A DNA stretch of 48,614 nt from Spirochaetales bacterium Spiro_02 (GTDB lineage: Bacteria; Spirochaetota; Spirochaetia; Sphaerochaetales; Sphaerochaetaceae): contig LVBD01000063.1 of the NCBI GenBank assembly GCA_001604275.1, forward strand, positions 1 through 48,614, in the 5' to 3' direction. A program made the translations under genes and the position numbers. The notes beneath the pieces were generated by a model. That model was given only the letters and a program-made list of their open reading frames with translations, did no database searches and was not told the origin of the DNA. Shown piece by piece: positions 1 to 12,084 of the stretch. The stretch's first letter is position 1. Every line of letters begins with the position of its first letter.

Positions 1-534
1 CTCGCAAAACCCCTGAAAACCACTACTTTCTCAGGTGACTTTTTCCCAGACGGTTGACGCACAGGAAGGAATTTTTTTTACGAGCGCCAATCAGGGGAAC
101 CGAAGCGATGTCCAGAGGGGAAGGCCTCCAGCGGCTACGTGTAGAATCCTGCGTCATCTTCTGACCATCTCGGAGGGAGGGCTTGATCAGAAGCTTGGGA
201 CCTCTTCCGGAGAAATTGGAACCACGGTTGCCATATGGTGGCCGTATCTACGACCGAGTTCGGCTCCTTGTCGAACCACTTCCGCAACAGGCAGGGGCCT
301 TTTTCCTTTCAACACGTCAAACCATGGACTACCATATAACCATTTGTCATATTAAATGGCTATATGTATTGAATTCGGCGGTCATGCGGCAATGGCAGAG
401 CAATCACCGACCAAGCATGCGGCAATGTCAAAGCAATGACCGAGCAATCATGTAGCAATCGATCAGTGAGAGCTTGAGTTAATTATATACAAAACAATCA
501 ATTATTACCAATCAAATGCTATGCAGGGGGGGGC
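1..534. other. Gene-free region beyond the rpsG terminator; possible small RNA
   Basis: I see no convincing protein gene here; the short open frames look random. Positions 13-45 hold a weak stem (CCTGA/TCAGG) followed by T5. A weak plus-strand promoter can be drawn with TTGACG at 54-59 and TTTACG at 77-82 (17-base spacer). It would feed a stretch with several hairpins: CTTCTGA/TCAGAAG at 158-164 and 187-193, ACGG/CCGT at 224-227 and 242-245, and CCGA/TCGG at 254-263. The stretch ends in a T-run at 300-305. This could be a small structured RNA of about 200 nt, but I recognise no known family. Positions 388-460 hold the GCAAT-rich repeat listed separately. Confidence 0.3.
385..460. repeat. GCAAT-rich intergenic repeat, copy 1
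   Basis: This short segment contains degenerate units built around GCAATG and AGCAATC. A 22-base stretch at 399-420 occurs identically at 17,146-17,167, also in an intergenic space 16.7 kb away. The flanking units are similar but not identical. It is a dispersed intergenic repeat of unknown function. No open frame or transposase accompanies it. Confidence 0.6.
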
Positions 535-566
535 AAATAAAAACCGCCGGGCGAACCATCCGGCGG
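535..566 (-). terminator. Intrinsic terminator after rpsG
   Basis: Read on the minus strand, a 7-bp GC stem (CCGCCGG at 544-550 pairing with CCGGCGG at 560-566, 9-nt loop) is followed by TTTTTATTT (complement of 535-543). It lies about 65 bp past the rpsG stop codon. This marks the end of the ribosomal protein/RNA polymerase block. Confidence 0.9.
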
Positions 567-630
567 CATACGAAAACAATTCGATCATTTGGAAAACCAG
601 TATCTACCGGACACCCTTCGGGCGCATCCC

Positions 631-1113
<483 letters not shown>

Positions 1114-1116
1114 TCA

Positions 1117-1491
1117 TCAAGCCTTAGGCTTCTTGGCGCCGTACTTGGAGCGGCTTCTCTTGCGATCGCTGACACCCAGCGTATCCTTGGTACCGCGGAT
1201 GATATGATATCGAACACCAGGAAGGTCCTTGACCCTTCCGCCGCGCAGGAGAACGACGGAGTGCTCCTGCAGGTTGTGCCCGATACCGGGGATATAGGCG
1301 GTCACTTCAATACCGTTGGAAAGACGCACACGAGCGACCTTTCTCAAAGCGGAGTTAGGTTTCTTAGGCGTGACGGTCATCACTCTCGTGCATACCCCGC
1401 GCTTCTGCGGGCAACCGTCAAGGGCCGGGGACTTGGTCTTGTTCTTGACAGAGGTCCTTCCCTTTCTGATCAGCTGATTAATAGTAGGCAT
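1117..1491 (-). CDS. rpsL: 30S ribosomal protein S12
   Basis: This 124-residue protein of normal family length belongs to the 30S decoding centre. The conserved loops [20 protein letters not shown] (about residues 42-61) and [13 protein letters not shown] are intact, including the lysines whose changes give streptomycin resistance in other bacteria, so the sequence looks streptomycin-sensitive. The start is preceded by AGGGAG at a rather long spacing of about 12 nt. It sits upstream of rpsG and downstream of rpoC in the classical str arrangement. Confidence 0.97.
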   Translation of the reverse strand: MPTINQLIRKGRTSVKNKTKSPALDGCPQKRGVCTRVMTVTPKKPNSALRKVARVRLSNGIEVTAYIPGIGHNLQEHSVVLLRGGRVKDLPGVRYHIIRGTKDTLGVSDRKRSRSKYGAKKPKA

Positions 1492-1665
1492 CTTGTCGAT
1501 ACACTCCCTTGTTGATTGTCTGGTCCACCCACCCTTCGGGCGGGGACCTGCGCCGATTCCTTACGGAACGACGCATCCTATATATACAAACGAAGTCAGC
1601 ATGAAAAACCGTTGACGTCCTTCACGGCGACAGAACTCCGGGAAGCGACCCGCCGACAGGCGGGA
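1492..1665 (-). promoter_or_regulatory. rpoC-rpsL intergenic region with hairpins
   Basis: Immediately after the rpoC stop lies a perfect 6-bp GC hairpin (1649-1654 with 1659-1664, 4-nt loop) without a T-run. It looks more like a processing or 3'-end stabilising element than a full terminator. Further along the minus strand a TATATA-rich stretch near 1578-1585 could be a -10 element for rpsL-rpsG, but the -35 is poor. A stem CCGCCC/GGGTGG also lies in the rpsL leader. The regulatory role is inferred. Confidence 0.4.
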
Positions 1666-4600
1666 TCACTCTTCGCCGTAGTTGTCGTCGACCTCGACGG
1701 CTTCTCCTTCGGTTGTCATATCCGCGATATCTTCGATGTCGAAATCATCATCGTCGATCACTTCCTGACGACGAGCGTCCATCACCGATTCCACCTTCTC
1801 CCTGAGATCGATCAGATCCTCGTCCTTCAGCTTGACCTGGCGATACCGCTTCATACCGGTACCGGCGGGGATCAAATGGCCGATGATCACGTTCTCCTTG
1901 AGACCGCGCAACTCATCTTTACTACCAGCAATAGCTGCATTTGTCAAGACCTTCGTCGTCTCCTGGAAGGAAGCGGCCGAAATGAACGAGTCAATGCTCA
2001 GAGATGCGCGGGTGATGCCCAGCAGCAGCGGACGGGCCACGGCCGGCTGACCGCCCTCCCTCACGACACGGGCGTTCTCCTCATGGAAGCGGTATTTATC
2101 GACCTGCTGACCATGGATGAAGCTCGTATCGCCGACACTGACGACCTCGACCTTGCGCAGCATCTGGCGCACGACGACGCCCAGGTGCTTGTCGTTGATA
2201 TCCACTCCCTGCAACCGATAGACTTCCTGGACCTCGTCCAAAAGGAAGGACTGCAACTCGTTCTCGCCAAGGATGTCGAGGATATCGTGAGGATCGATCG
2301 CACCGTCGCACAGACGCTCCGCGGCTTCGACACGATCCCCGTCACGGACCAGCAGATGCTTGCCCATCGGGACATAGTGCTTGTACTCGTGGTTGAAATC
2401 GTCCTGGACGATGATCTGCCGCTTGCTCTTGACGATCGGTCCGAACTTGACGACGCCATCCACCTGGGACAGCACCGCCGCGCTCCTCGGCCTGCGGGCC
2501 TCGAACAGCTCGCCGACACGAGGCAGGCCTCCGGTGATGTCCTTGGTCTTGATGCTCTCCTTGAGCAGCTTGGCAAGGATATCGCCCTTGACGACCTTCA
2601 TGCCGTCCTCGATCTGCAGATACGAAGAACCGGGGAGGAAGTAGGCCGCAAGGACCTCGCCCTGCCCGTCCGGTTCGCTGGTGATCGTAATACGCGGCTG
2701 GAGTGTCTCGAGACTGTACTCGGTGATCTTTTTCTCGACGTTGCCCGTCTCCTCGTTGACCTCTTCCTGAAGCGTGGTGCCCAGCTTGATATCGACGAAC
2801 TTGATGAACCCGTCATACTCGGCGATGATCGGCTCGCTGAACGGATCGAACAGGACGACAGGCTCTCCGGAATCGACATATTGGCCTTCATCCACCTTCA
2901 GTTCGGAGCCGTTCTTGATGTCCTGCCGGCTTTCAGGTCCCACGATATACAGATGCTCTCCCGCCTGTCGGACGATTCCGACCTCGTTCGCGGCTACGAC
3001 GACACCATCCTTCTCGTACAGAGGGGCGCCATTGGCGACCTTGTCTCCGTCGGAAACGAGCAGTTTGTCGTAGGTACCTTTCAAAATCTCACGCAGGACG
3101 CGGGAATAGAAGATATGCCCTTTCCGGGTGAACAGCTTGCGATGGTCGGCTTCACGTTCGACCATCGTCCCGGTGATCCGGTTGATCAGAATCGGGTGGG
3201 TGAACGTCAGCTTGTTGTCCTCCGTGCTGGTCGCCGCGGTTCCGCCGACGTGGAACGTACGCATCGTCAACTGGGTGCCGGGCTGGCCGATGGACTGCGC
3301 GGCGATGATACCGACCGCCTCACCGATCTCGACAGGGCGATTGGTCGCCAGATTGCGGCCATAGCACTTGCGACATACGCCATGCTCCGCCTCACAGGTC
3401 AGCACTGTGCGTAGCAGTACGCGTTCGATTCCCGCCGCCTCGATCTTCTTGGCAGTCTCCTCGTCGATCTCCTGGTTGACATCGATCAGCAGCTCTCCGG
3501 TGACCGGATGCTTCACTTTCTCCAGTGTGAACCGGCCGACGATGCGGTCGGCGAGCCCTTCGACGATTTCGTCGCCGTCCTTGATCGCCGTACGCCAGAT
3601 TCCGTTGATCGTTCCGCAGTCGTCCTCGTTGATTACGACGTCCTGACTGATATCGACCAGACGTCTGGTCAGATATCCGGCCTCGGCGGTCTTCAGCGCC
3701 GTATCGGACAATCCCTTACGGGCACCGTTGGTGGAAATGAAGAACTCGATGATCGAAAGTCCTTCCTTGAAGTTCGATTTGATCGGGAACTCGATGATGT
3801 CGCCGGACGGCTTGGCCATCAAGCCACGCATGCCTCCCAGCTGTCTGATCTGAGTCTTGGAACCTCGGGCGCCGGAATCGGCCATGAGGAACAACGGATT
3901 GAAGCCGTTCTGGCTCTTCTTCAGCTGAGTCATCAGCTCGTTGGTCAGCTCTTCGTTGGTCTGGCTCCACACCTCGATGACACGGTTGTACCGTTCGTCC
4001 TGGGTGATATGCCCCTGACGGTACTGATCGAGAATCTGCGCCTGCATCTGGTTGGCCCGCTCGACCATCTCTTTCTTCGCGTCGGGGATGATCATGTCGG
4101 ACAGACCGATCGTGGCACCGAAGAGCGTGGCGTACTTGAAGCCGATATCCTTGATCGAATCAAGAAGCTTGACGGCCACGGAATTCTTGTTGGTGCCGAT
4201 CGTCTCGCCGATCAGCTTCTTCAACTCCTTGTCGCCGAGACAGTAGTTCTGGTACGGAATGCCTTCGGGCAACACAGCGTTGAAAATGACCCGTCCGGGG
4301 GTCGTCTCGATGCGATCACCGTCCTCAAGCCGGTATTGAATCTTGGCATTGTACGACAATGCGCCGGACTCGATCGCCATCTCGAGCTCTCCGATATTGT
4401 CATAGAACCGCCCCTCTCCCTTCGCGCCGACCATCTCACGGGTGAGATAGTTGATTCCGAGGACCATATCCTGGGACGGAAATACGATCGGCTTACCGTT
4501 GGCTGGGTCGAGCAAGTTTGTCGCGGAGAGCATCAGCGTCCAGCATTCCAGCTGGGCGGCCTGGGTCAGCGGCACGTGGACAGCCATCTGGTCGCCGTCG

Positions 4601-5949
4601 AAGTCAGCGTTATACGCATGACACACCAGCGGATGGAGCTTGATCGCCTTGCCGTCGACAAGCACGGGCTCGAACGCCTGGATGCCCAGCCGGTGCAGCG
4701 TAGGCGCGCGGTTGAGCAGCACTGGGTGCTCCTTGACCACGTTATCGAGGATCGACCAGACCTCCGGGGTTTCCTGTTCCACAAGGTTCTTCGCTTTCTT
4801 GATATTGTAGACGACCCCGTTCTGCACCAGCTTCTTCATGATGAACGGCTTGTACAGCTCGAGCGCCATCTTGGCGGGAAGACCGCACTGATGGATCCGC
4901 AGTTCAGGACCGACGACGATTACCGAACGACCGGAATAGTCGACGCGCTTTCCGAGCAGGTTCTGGCGGAACCGGCCCTGCTTGCCCTTGAGCATATCGG
5001 ACAGGCTCTTGAGGGGACGGTTGCTCGCGCCCTTGACCACGCGCTTGCGCTTGGAATTGTCGAACAAGGCATCGACCGCCTCCTGAAGCATCCGCTTCTC
5101 GTTACGGATGATGATGTCGGGGGCGTGGAGCGTGATCAGCCGCTGGAGACGATTGTTCCGGTTGATGACGCGACGATACAGGTCGTTGAGATCACTGGTG
5201 GCAAACCGACCGCCATCGAGCTGCACCATCGGGCGCAGATCGGGAGGAATCACGGGAATGACCGTCAGAATCATCCATTCAGGTCGGTTCCCGCTGTCTC
5301 GGAAGTTCTCGACGACCTCGATGCGCTTGAGCAGTCGCTTGTCCGCCTTGTCTTCCTTGCTTCGCATCTGCTCCCGCAGCTCGACGGACAACGCCTCGAG
5401 ATCAAGGTTCTCAAGCAGCTGACGGACAGCCTCTGCGCCCATCCCCGCTTGGAACGATTCTCCGTACTGCTCTCGCGCCTGGTAGTATTCCTCTTCGGAA
5501 AGGAGCTGCTTGGGCTTGAGGTCGGTATCGCCGGGATTGATCACGATGTACTTCTCGTAGTACAGGACGCTCTGCAACGACGCCCGAGTGATATCGAGCA
5601 AAAGGCTCATCCTCGACGGTACGGAACGGTAGTACCAGATGTGGGAGACCGGCGAAGCAAGGGTGATATGCCCCATGCGCTCCCGTCGGACCTTCACATT
5701 GGTGACTTCGACACCGCAACGGTCGCAGATGACACCCTTGTACCGGATCGACTTGAACTTGCCGCAGTAGCACTCCCACTCCTTCGTCGTACCGAAGATC
5801 TTTTCGCAGAAGAGTCCGTCTCGCTCCGGGCGAAGCGTGCGGTAGTTGATCGTCTCGGGCTTCTTGACCTCGCCATAGGACCAGGCTTTGATCTGTTCCG
5901 GCGAAGCGAGCCGTATCATTATGCTATCGAAATCCTGAATTTCCTTCAT
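1666..5949 (-). CDS. rpoC: DNA-directed RNA polymerase subunit beta'
   Basis: This 1,427-residue largest subunit of RNA polymerase forms the active-centre cleft together with beta. The N-terminal zinc ribbon is present ([20 protein letters not shown], about residues 70-90). The absolutely conserved catalytic loop [12 protein letters not shown], whose three aspartates bind the catalytic magnesium, is intact near residue 455. The second zinc site ([13 protein letters not shown]) and the downstream [20 protein letters not shown] segment are also seen. The start has an AGGAGA ribosome binding site and lies 15 bp after the rpoB stop. Length and motifs are normal. Confidence 0.98.
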   Translation of the reverse strand: MKEIQDFDSIMIRLASPEQIKAWSYGEVKKPETINYRTLRPERDGLFCEKIFGTTKEWECYCGKFKSIRYKGVICDRCGVEVTNVKVRRERMGHITLASPVSHIWYYRSVPSRMSLLLDITRASLQSVLYYEKYIVINPGDTDLKPKQLLSEEEYYQAREQYGESFQAGMGAEAVRQLLENLDLEALSVELREQMRSKEDKADKRLLKRIEVVENFRDSGNRPEWMILTVIPVIPPDLRPMVQLDGGRFATSDLNDLYRRVINRNNRLQRLITLHAPDIIIRNEKRMLQEAVDALFDNSKRKRVVKGASNRPLKSLSDMLKGKQGRFRQNLLGKRVDYSGRSVIVVGPELRIHQCGLPAKMALELYKPFIMKKLVQNGVVYNIKKAKNLVEQETPEVWSILDNVVKEHPVLLNRAPTLHRLGIQAFEPVLVDGKAIKLHPLVCHAYNADFDGDQMAVHVPLTQAAQLECWTLMLSATNLLDPANGKPIVFPSQDMVLGINYLTREMVGAKGEGRFYDNIGELEMAIESGALSYNAKIQYRLEDGDRIETTPGRVIFNAVLPEGIPYQNYCLGDKELKKLIGETIGTNKNSVAVKLLDSIKDIGFKYATLFGATIGLSDMIIPDAKKEMVERANQMQAQILDQYRQGHITQDERYNRVIEVWSQTNEELTNELMTQLKKSQNGFNPLFLMADSGARGSKTQIRQLGGMRGLMAKPSGDIIEFPIKSNFKEGLSIIEFFISTNGARKGLSDTALKTAEAGYLTRRLVDISQDVVINEDDCGTINGIWRTAIKDGDEIVEGLADRIVGRFTLEKVKHPVTGELLIDVNQEIDEETAKKIEAAGIERVLLRTVLTCEAEHGVCRKCYGRNLATNRPVEIGEAVGIIAAQSIGQPGTQLTMRTFHVGGTAATSTEDNKLTFTHPILINRITGTMVEREADHRKLFTRKGHIFYSRVLREILKGTYDKLLVSDGDKVANGAPLYEKDGVVVAANEVGIVRQAGEHLYIVGPESRQDIKNGSELKVDEGQYVDSGEPVVLFDPFSEPIIAEYDGFIKFVDIKLGTTLQEEVNEETGNVEKKITEYSLETLQPRITITSEPDGQGEVLAAYFLPGSSYLQIEDGMKVVKGDILAKLLKESIKTKDITGGLPRVGELFEARRPRSAAVLSQVDGVVKFGPIVKSKRQIIVQDDFNHEYKHYVPMGKHLLVRDGDRVEAAERLCDGAIDPHDILDILGENELQSFLLDEVQEVYRLQGVDINDKHLGVVVRQMLRKVEVVSVGDTSFIHGQQVDKYRFHEENARVVREGGQPAVARPLLLGITRASLSIDSFISAASFQETTKVLTNAAIAGSKDELRGLKENVIIGHLIPAGTGMKRYRQVKLKDEDLIDLREKVESVMDARRQEVIDDDDFDIEDIADMTTEGEAVEVDDNYGEE

Positions 5950-5964
5950 CCGTTGTTCTCCTGC

Positions 5965-8900
5965 TTAGTTAACGGAGCTTTTCTTGTTGATCAGCTCTTC
6001 ATCCCTTTCCGTCAAAGGAACCTGCTTGCCCTTGGAATCGTAGACCGACATATCCAAGGCGAGGCCACGGATCTCCTGCACCAGAACGTTGAACGCCTCG
6101 GGCATGCCCGCGCTCGTAGCCGGCTCGCCCTTGACGATGCTTTCGTAGATCTTCACACGACCGTTCATGTCGTCGGACTTGATCGTCAGCAGTTCCTGCA
6201 GCGTATTTGCTGCGCCATACGCCTCCAGGGCCCACACTTCCATCTCTCCAAGCCGCTGACCGCCGAACTGAGCCTTGCCTCCCAGCGGTTGCTGGGTGAC
6301 CAGCGAGTACGGACCGGTGGACCTGGCATGCATCTTGTCGTCGACGAGGTGGTGCAGCTTGAGGTAGTAGATGTACCCGCAGAAGACGGGATTGACGAAC
6401 GGAACGCCTGTGCGGCCGTCGTACAGGACGGTCTTGGAATTCTCAGGCAATCCGGCTTCGCGCATCTTCGCCTCGATCTGATCCATCGACGCGGACTGGA
6501 ATACCGGCGAAGAATACCATTCGTCCAAATTCACCGCTGCCCAGCCCAGCTGAGTCTCCATCAACTGGCCGATGTTCATTCGGGACGGAACGCCCAACGG
6601 ATTCAAGCACACATCCAGCGGCGTACCGTCGGCCATGTACGGCATATCCTCTTCCGGAAGGATCCGGCTGACGACGCCCTTGTTTCCGTGACGTCCGGCC
6701 ATCTTGTCTCCCTGACGAAGCTTGCGCTTGGTAGCGATCAGGACCTTGACGGTCTCTTCGACGCCCGGCGGCAGTTCATCGCCCTCGCTGCGCTTCAGAC
6801 GTTGGATGTCGATGACCGTCCCTTCCGTCCCATGGGGGACCTTCAGGGATGTATCCCGCACTTCCTTCGCCTTCTCGCCGAAGATCGAGTTCAACAGCTT
6901 GAATTCAGGCGTCGTATCCGACTCCGATTTCGGGGTGACCTTGCCGACGAGGATATGCCCCGGGCGGACCATCGTCCCGATGCGGACGATTCCGTCCTCA
7001 TCGAGTTGCTCGAGCATCTTCTCGCTGGTGTTGGGGATGTCCCTCGTCAGCTTCTCGGGGCCGAGCTTAGTCTCGCGGATATCGGTGGTGAACTCCTTGA
7101 TATGGATCGACGTATAGATATCGTCGCGCACGACACGTTCGCTGATCAGGACCGCGTCCTCGTAGTTGTAGCCGTTCCAAGGAACGAACCCGACGAGGAT
7201 GTTCCGGCCGAGGGCCAGCTCACCGTTCTGCGTCGCGGGGCCGTCGGCGAGCACTTCTCCCGCCGCGACATGCTGCCCCTTGGCCACGATCGGCTTCTGG
7301 TTGAAGCAGGTGTCCTGGTTTGTCCGCTGGAATTTCTGGACTTCATAGTAGTCGACCTCGCCTTCGATCTCAGCGTCATCAGGACGGATGATGATCTGCG
7401 TGGACGATACGTAGTCGATAGTTCCGGCGCGCTTGGCCTTGACCAGCACTCCGGAATCGTAGGCGGTCTTGCCTTCCATACCGGTCCCTACGCGAGGGGT
7501 CTCCGGAAATACCAGCGGAACCGCCTGGCGCTGCATGTTCGAACCCATCAGCGCGCGGTTGGCGTCGTCGTGTTCGAGGAACGGAATCAGCGACGCCGCG
7601 ACGGAGATGACCTGCTTCGGAGAGACATCCATGTACTTGATGTCCTTCGGGGTACGGGTCGAATAGTCCCCGCTATGGCGTACCGGAACTTCCTTCTCCA
7701 GAAAGTTGCCGTCGGCGTCGATCTTCGTCGAAGCCTGGGCAATGAAATACTTCTCTTCATCGTTCGCATCGAGATACCGGTATTGCTTGGTCACCTTCCC
7801 GTCCACGACTTTGCGGTACGGAGTCTCGAGGAACCCATGCTCGTTGACACGGGTATAGTTGGCCAGCGATACGATCAGTCCGATGTTCGGACCTTCCGGT
7901 GTCTCGATGGGGCACATGCGTCCGTAATGGGTATAGTGGACGTCACGGACTTCGAAGCCGGCCCGGTCACGGGACAGGCCGCCGGGTCCCAATGCATTGA
8001 GACGGCGCTTGTGAGTCAGCTCAGCGAGCGGATTGACCTGATCCATGAACTGCGACAGCTGACTACTGCCGAAGAATTCCTTGACAGCAGCGACGATCGG
8101 CTTGATGGAGATCAGATCCTGCGGCCGGACGCTGCTGGTCTCCAGGTTCATTCGCTCCTTGGCGATCCGCTCCATCCGGGCGAAAGCGCTCTTGAGGGAG
8201 TTCTGCAGCAGTTCTCCGACGGACCGCACGCGACGGTTCCCCAGATGGTCGATATCGTCTACGTTCTCCTCACGGATAAACACCTTGATCAGGAAACTCA
8301 TCGTATTGATGATGTCGGCGGGGGTGAGCACCGTCAGATCGGTAGGAGCGTTCTCCTCCTCTTCGTCGGTACCGGTCCCGAACTTCTTGTTGAACTTGTA
8401 GCGGCCGACACTGCCGAGGTCGTACCTGCGGCTGGAGAAGAACATGTCGGGAAGATCCTTTTCGGCGCGCTCGATGGCGATCATCTCGCCGGGCATCAGC
8501 ACGCTGAAGATCGGTCCAAGGACGTCTTCCTTCGTGGGCTCGTCGAAACCCTCTTCCGTACGGGTATATTTGGCGTCCTCGATGTCGAAGCAATTGAGGA
8601 TGATCTCGCTGTGCAACGATTGCTCGTCATGCAGGTCGATGACCTCGATCGCGGGAACCTTGAGGGCGATCAATTCGTCGATTTCATGGGGGTGCAGCTT
8701 GTCGCCGGCGCGAAGGACTTTCTTTTCCTCCCCGTCGACCATCGCATGGACATCCTTGTACAGGGCGGCGCCGACGAGGGAGTTCTTCAGATCCTTGTCG
8801 TCGACCAGCTCGAAAGTCCTGCCCTTGTAGAACTGCTCCACGATCTTTTCCCGGGTGTCGAACCCGATCGCGCGGAGGAACAGCGTTCCGAGGATGCGCT

Positions 8901-9483
8901 TCTTGCGGTCGATCTTGGTAAAGATCAACTGCTTCTTCTCATCGATCTCGAATTCGAGCCAGGAACCCCTGTACGGGATGATCCTGGAAGAATAAACGTC
9001 CTTCTCGTTGGAGAAGATGACGCCGGGAGAACGGTGGATCTGACTGACGACGACGCGTTCCGCACCATTGATGATGAACGTACCGCGATCGGTCATCAAC
9101 GGGATGTCGCCGAAGAAGATCTCCTTCTCCCGCAACTCTCCGTTGGGAAGTTCCAGGCTGACGACAGCCTTGATCGGGACGCTGTATGAGCGACCTTTCT
9201 TCTTACACTCAGTCTCGGAGAACTTGATGTTGTCAAAGTCGATTGTATAGCCGCCATAGACCAGGCGCATTTCACCGTTCGGACTTTCAATCGGGAACGT
9301 CGACTGGAACACTTCCTCCAGCCCATAGGCGGGATCTGGAGCGAGCCTCTGCTTGATACGGTCCAGCTGCAGGAACCGTTCATAGGAGTCCAGCTGGATT
9401 CCGATCAGGTTGGGCAGTTCGCAGACTTCGTAGAACTCGGACCCGATGTATGTGCGTGTTATGGATTTGCCTTTGGCAACCAT
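5965..9483 (-). CDS. rpoB: DNA-directed RNA polymerase subunit beta
   Basis: Beta subunit of RNA polymerase, about 1,172 residues. I place the start at the second of two tandem ATGs (9483, MVAKGKS) because GGAGGG is then 6 nt upstream; the first ATG (9486) is also possible. An in-frame ATG at 9510 has no such support. The rifampicin pocket is clear: [39 protein letters not shown] and [19 protein letters not shown]. The residue equivalent to E. coli Ser531 is Asn (codon at 7996-7998), and Asn518 is replaced by Val. C-terminal motifs ([15 protein letters not shown]) are intact. It is followed closely by rpoC. Confidence 0.97.
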   Translation of the reverse strand: MVAKGKSITRTYIGSEFYEVCELPNLIGIQLDSYERFLQLDRIKQRLAPDPAYGLEEVFQSTFPIESPNGEMRLVYGGYTIDFDNIKFSETECKKKGRSYSVPIKAVVSLELPNGELREKEIFFGDIPLMTDRGTFIINGAERVVVSQIHRSPGVIFSNEKDVYSSRIIPYRGSWLEFEIDEKKQLIFTKIDRKKRILGTLFLRAIGFDTREKIVEQFYKGRTFELVDDKDLKNSLVGAALYKDVHAMVDGEEKKVLRAGDKLHPHEIDELIALKVPAIEVIDLHDEQSLHSEIILNCFDIEDAKYTRTEEGFDEPTKEDVLGPIFSVLMPGEMIAIERAEKDLPDMFFSSRRYDLGSVGRYKFNKKFGTGTDEEEENAPTDLTVLTPADIINTMSFLIKVFIREENVDDIDHLGNRRVRSVGELLQNSLKSAFARMERIAKERMNLETSSVRPQDLISIKPIVAAVKEFFGSSQLSQFMDQVNPLAELTHKRRLNALGPGGLSRDRAGFEVRDVHYTHYGRMCPIETPEGPNIGLIVSLANYTRVNEHGFLETPYRKVVDGKVTKQYRYLDANDEEKYFIAQASTKIDADGNFLEKEVPVRHSGDYSTRTPKDIKYMDVSPKQVISVAASLIPFLEHDDANRALMGSNMQRQAVPLVFPETPRVGTGMEGKTAYDSGVLVKAKRAGTIDYVSSTQIIIRPDDAEIEGEVDYYEVQKFQRTNQDTCFNQKPIVAKGQHVAAGEVLADGPATQNGELALGRNILVGFVPWNGYNYEDAVLISERVVRDDIYTSIHIKEFTTDIRETKLGPEKLTRDIPNTSEKMLEQLDEDGIVRIGTMVRPGHILVGKVTPKSESDTTPEFKLLNSIFGEKAKEVRDTSLKVPHGTEGTVIDIQRLKRSEGDELPPGVEETVKVLIATKRKLRQGDKMAGRHGNKGVVSRILPEEDMPYMADGTPLDVCLNPLGVPSRMNIGQLMETQLGWAAVNLDEWYSSPVFQSASMDQIEAKMREAGLPENSKTVLYDGRTGVPFVNPVFCGYIYYLKLHHLVDDKMHARSTGPYSLVTQQPLGGKAQFGGQRLGEMEVWALEAYGAANTLQELLTIKSDDMNGRVKIYESIVKGEPATSAGMPEAFNVLVQEIRGLALDMSVYDSKGKQVPLTERDEELINKKSSVN

Positions 9484-9486
9484 CAT

Positions 9487-9729
9487 GTACCCTCCAGAGT
9501 CAAATTGCATGGTCGGAACGTCTGGCCCGATGATCAGGACACCGCGCCGGCCAGGCAGGCATCCACCCGGAAGCGGACACCGACTTCGTAGAACATCCCC
9601 TCGCCGTACGTACCGGTCGAGGGTTTTTGAAAGACACGACAGGCCACCGGATGCTCCCGGTGGCTGAGATCCTCCGGACCCCTGGGGATCCGGAGCAATT
9701 CATGTTTCTGTATCGATATCGCGAACAAA
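9487..9729 (-). promoter_or_regulatory. rplL-rpoB intergenic region with two strong hairpins
   Basis: This gap of about 240 bp has no gene. On the minus strand two stable stem-loops lie downstream of rplL: CTCCGGA/TCCGGAG (72-78 with 89-95 of the 9600s) extended by an inner CCCC/GGGG, and GCCACCGG/CCGGTGGC (9643-9650 with 9657-9664, 6-nt loop). Neither has a direct T-run; a short AAAAACCC on this strand lies further on. Enterobacteria place a partial terminator and an RNase III site in the same gap to set the ratio of ribosomal proteins to polymerase. A similar role here is inference. Confidence 0.55.
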
Positions 9730-10110
<381 letters not shown>

Positions 10111-10179
10111 ATTATCTTCTCCTTGGTTAGTTATTGTTCAAACGGTCATAGCAGGTTACTTGCTGAAGACTAAGACCGC

Positions 10180-10719
10180 TTAATTTTCCTGAGCGGGGGC
10201 TTCGGCTGCTGCCGGAGAGGCTCCCTGCTTCGATTCGACATAGGCCAGCAACGTCGCGGCCAGTTTCTGGACGGGAGCCTTCATGGTCCCCATCAAGATA
10301 GAAATCAGATCCAGTCTGCCGGGCAGCTTGCTGTACGCCTCGATCTGCGCGGCGTCGAACAGATCCCCATCGACGATCGCTCCTTTGACAGTGATCGGCG
10401 CACTTTTGGCAAACTCGAACAGCAGCTTTGCCACCGCTCCGGTTTCCTCACCCTTGGAAAGCGCCACGGCGGTCGGACCGACCATGTGCGCTTCGGCGCC
10501 GCCCCGGTCCAGATCGTTGAACGCGATCTTGGCGAAGCGGTTCTTGACGACGCGATAAGCGGCGTTCTTCGCGCGCAACTGATGGCGCAGATCGGTGATC
10601 TGCTCGACGGTCATTCCACGGTAGTCGGTGAAGATATACCCGGTGTATTCGGCGAACTCTTCCTTGAGAACCTTGACGGCCTCTTCCTTTGCCGGAGTAA
10701 TGCGAGTCTGGTAATCCAT
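10180..10719 (-). CDS. rplJ: 50S ribosomal protein L10
   Basis: This 179-residue protein anchors the L7/L12 dimers to 23S rRNA and in many bacteria represses its own operon. The family features are YIFTDYRGMTVEQITDLRHQ near the N-terminus, a central core (KNAAYRVVKNRFAKIAF), and a C-terminal helix for L12 binding. AGGAGG lies 9 nt before the ATG. The 16-bp gap to rplA and the 69-bp gap to rplL are consistent with one operon. Confidence 0.96.
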   Translation of the reverse strand: MDYQTRITPAKEEAVKVLKEEFAEYTGYIFTDYRGMTVEQITDLRHQLRAKNAAYRVVKNRFAKIAFNDLDRGGAEAHMVGPTAVALSKGEETGAVAKLLFEFAKSAPITVKGAIVDGDLFDAAQIEAYSKLPGRLDLISILMGTMKAPVQKLAATLLAYVESKQGASPAAAEAPAQEN

Positions 10720-10735
10720 AATCTTCTTCCTCCTC

Positions 10736-11428
10736 CTAGACGGTCGCAGCCGTCGCTTCCTTCACGTCGACATGGACGCCGGGGCCCATCGTGGAGGAAA
10801 GCGCGATGCTCTGGACGAAATCACCCTTTGCGTCGGTCGGTTTCTTGCGGATGATTTCCTTGACGATGGCGACGGCGTTCTCGCTCACCTTGGCGGGATC
10901 CATGGACACCTTGCCGATCGCCAGATGGATGACGCCGGTCTTGTCGGAACGGAATTCGACACGCCCCTTGCTCAGCTCCGCCAGCGCGTTCTTCAAATCG
11001 AACGTGACAGTTTGCGTCTTGGGGTTCGGCATCAAGCCTCGGCGACCGAGGATCGGTCCGAGACGACCGACGTCCTTCATCATGTCGGGCGTGGCGACCG
11101 CCACGTCGAAATCCATCCAACCGCCGCGGATTTTCTCGATCAGATCGTCGTCGCCGACATACGTGGCGCCGGCCTCGCGGGCCTCCTCGGCCTTTTCGCC
11201 CTTGGCAAAAACCAGGACGCGCTTCTGGGCGGAGAACTGGTTGGGAAGGACCACCGTGTCCCGAACGCTCTGGCTCTTCTTCAGGGAAAGACTGACGGAC
11301 AGCTCGACGGTCTCGTCGAACTTGGCGTATGCGCAATCCTTGACGATCTGTGCCGCATCGGCGAAAGAATATGTCTTCTCGTGATCAAACTTCTTTATCG
11401 TCTCGCGATATTTCTTGCCGTGCTTCAT
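10736..11428 (-). CDS. rplA: 50S ribosomal protein L1
   Basis: This 230-residue protein matches the usual L1 length. L1 forms the mobile stalk at the ribosomal E site and often acts as a translational repressor of rplK-rplA. Conserved blocks include [35 protein letters not shown] and the ending [12 protein letters not shown]. The start follows rplK by one base, so translation is probably coupled. Confidence 0.97.
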   Translation of the reverse strand: MKHGKKYRETIKKFDHEKTYSFADAAQIVKDCAYAKFDETVELSVSLSLKKSQSVRDTVVLPNQFSAQKRVLVFAKGEKAEEAREAGATYVGDDDLIEKIRGGWMDFDVAVATPDMMKDVGRLGPILGRRGLMPNPKTQTVTFDLKNALAELSKGRVEFRSDKTGVIHLAIGKVSMDPAKVSENAVAIVKEIIRKKPTDAKGDFVQSIALSSTMGPGVHVDVKEATAATV

Positions 11429-11429
11429 A

Positions 11430-11861
11430 TTACTTCTCCACCTCTACGCCCATGCTTCTGGCCGTACCGGCGATGATCCGCTTCGCGGCTTCAATGTCGT
11501 TGGCGTTCAAGTCAGGCATCTTGGTCTGCGCGATCTCGGTAAGCTGGGCTTGCGTGAGTTTTCCGACCTTCTGCTTGTTGGGCACCCCGCTGGCGGTCTG
11601 CAGACCGAGCGCCTTCTTGATGAGGACGGCTGCGGGCGGGGTCTTCAGGATGAACGTGAAGCTCTTGTCCTGATAGACGGTAATGACTACGGGAATGACC
11701 AATCCAGCTTCGAACCCTTTGGTCTTGTCATTGAACTGCTGGACGAACTGAGGGGCGCTGACGCCATGAGGACCGAGGGCGGGGCCTACGGGAGGCGCCG
11801 GCGTGGCCTTCTGGGCAGGGCACTGCAACTTGATGATCGCAGTTACCTTCTTCTTTGCCAT
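11430..11861 (-). CDS. rplK: 50S ribosomal protein L11
   Basis: This 143-residue protein binds the GTPase-associated region of 23S rRNA. Signature stretches are [20 protein letters not shown] near residues 18-37, and [20 protein letters not shown] followed by SMGVEV near the C-terminus. AAGGAG precedes the ATG. It overlaps or abuts rplA, consistent with translational coupling of L11 and L1. Confidence 0.97.
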   Translation of the reverse strand: MAKKKVTAIIKLQCPAQKATPAPPVGPALGPHGVSAPQFVQQFNDKTKGFEAGLVIPVVITVYQDKSFTFILKTPPAAVLIKKALGLQTASGVPNKQKVGKLTQAQLTEIAQTKMPDLNANDIEAAKRIIAGTARSMGVEVEK

Positions 11862-12084
11862 TGTTTTTTCTCCTTACGCGACAGGCCTGGTCTGAGTTGA
11901 CCGAAAACTTTCGGGCCTTCGCGCTGGTAATAACGCCTGTCATACGATCAGGCTCCCACCTTCCCGGACGAAATCCGGGGAGGAGTAATAACACGAACGA
12001 TACGGACGTATGTAAAAGAACAGTCGGAAAAAGGAAGTCTTCCTTCTCTTCTGAATCGAACGGAAACGACGCCCGGGCGTCCCG
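11862..12084 (-). promoter_or_regulatory. nusG-rplK intergenic leader with hairpins
   Basis: There is no gene in this gap of about 220 bp. On the minus strand a small stem AAGGAA/TTCCTT (12,031-12,036 with 12,040-12,045) is followed by a few T residues, like a weak terminator behind nusG. A second stem CCCGGA/TCCGGG lies at 11,963-11,979. The second part could contain a ribosomal-protein feedback site for the L11-L1 genes, as known in other bacteria. I cannot identify the L1-binding fold with certainty. Confidence 0.4.

Noticed and set aside
110-315. 6S RNA, tmRNA, SRP RNA or RNase P RNA
   Set aside because: None of the diagnostic motifs (tag frame and CCA end, GGAAGGAAGCAGCC-type loop, GAGGAAAGTCC) is present, so no family name is given.
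1516-3414. A 632-codon plus-strand frame opposite rpoC
   Set aside because: Same reason: a mirror of rpoC codon usage.
3508-9189. A 1,893-codon plus-strand open frame across rpoC and rpoB
   Set aside because: It is antisense to two certain essential genes. Long antisense frames arise from the GC-rich codon bias; its sequence has no domain sense and no ribosome binding site.
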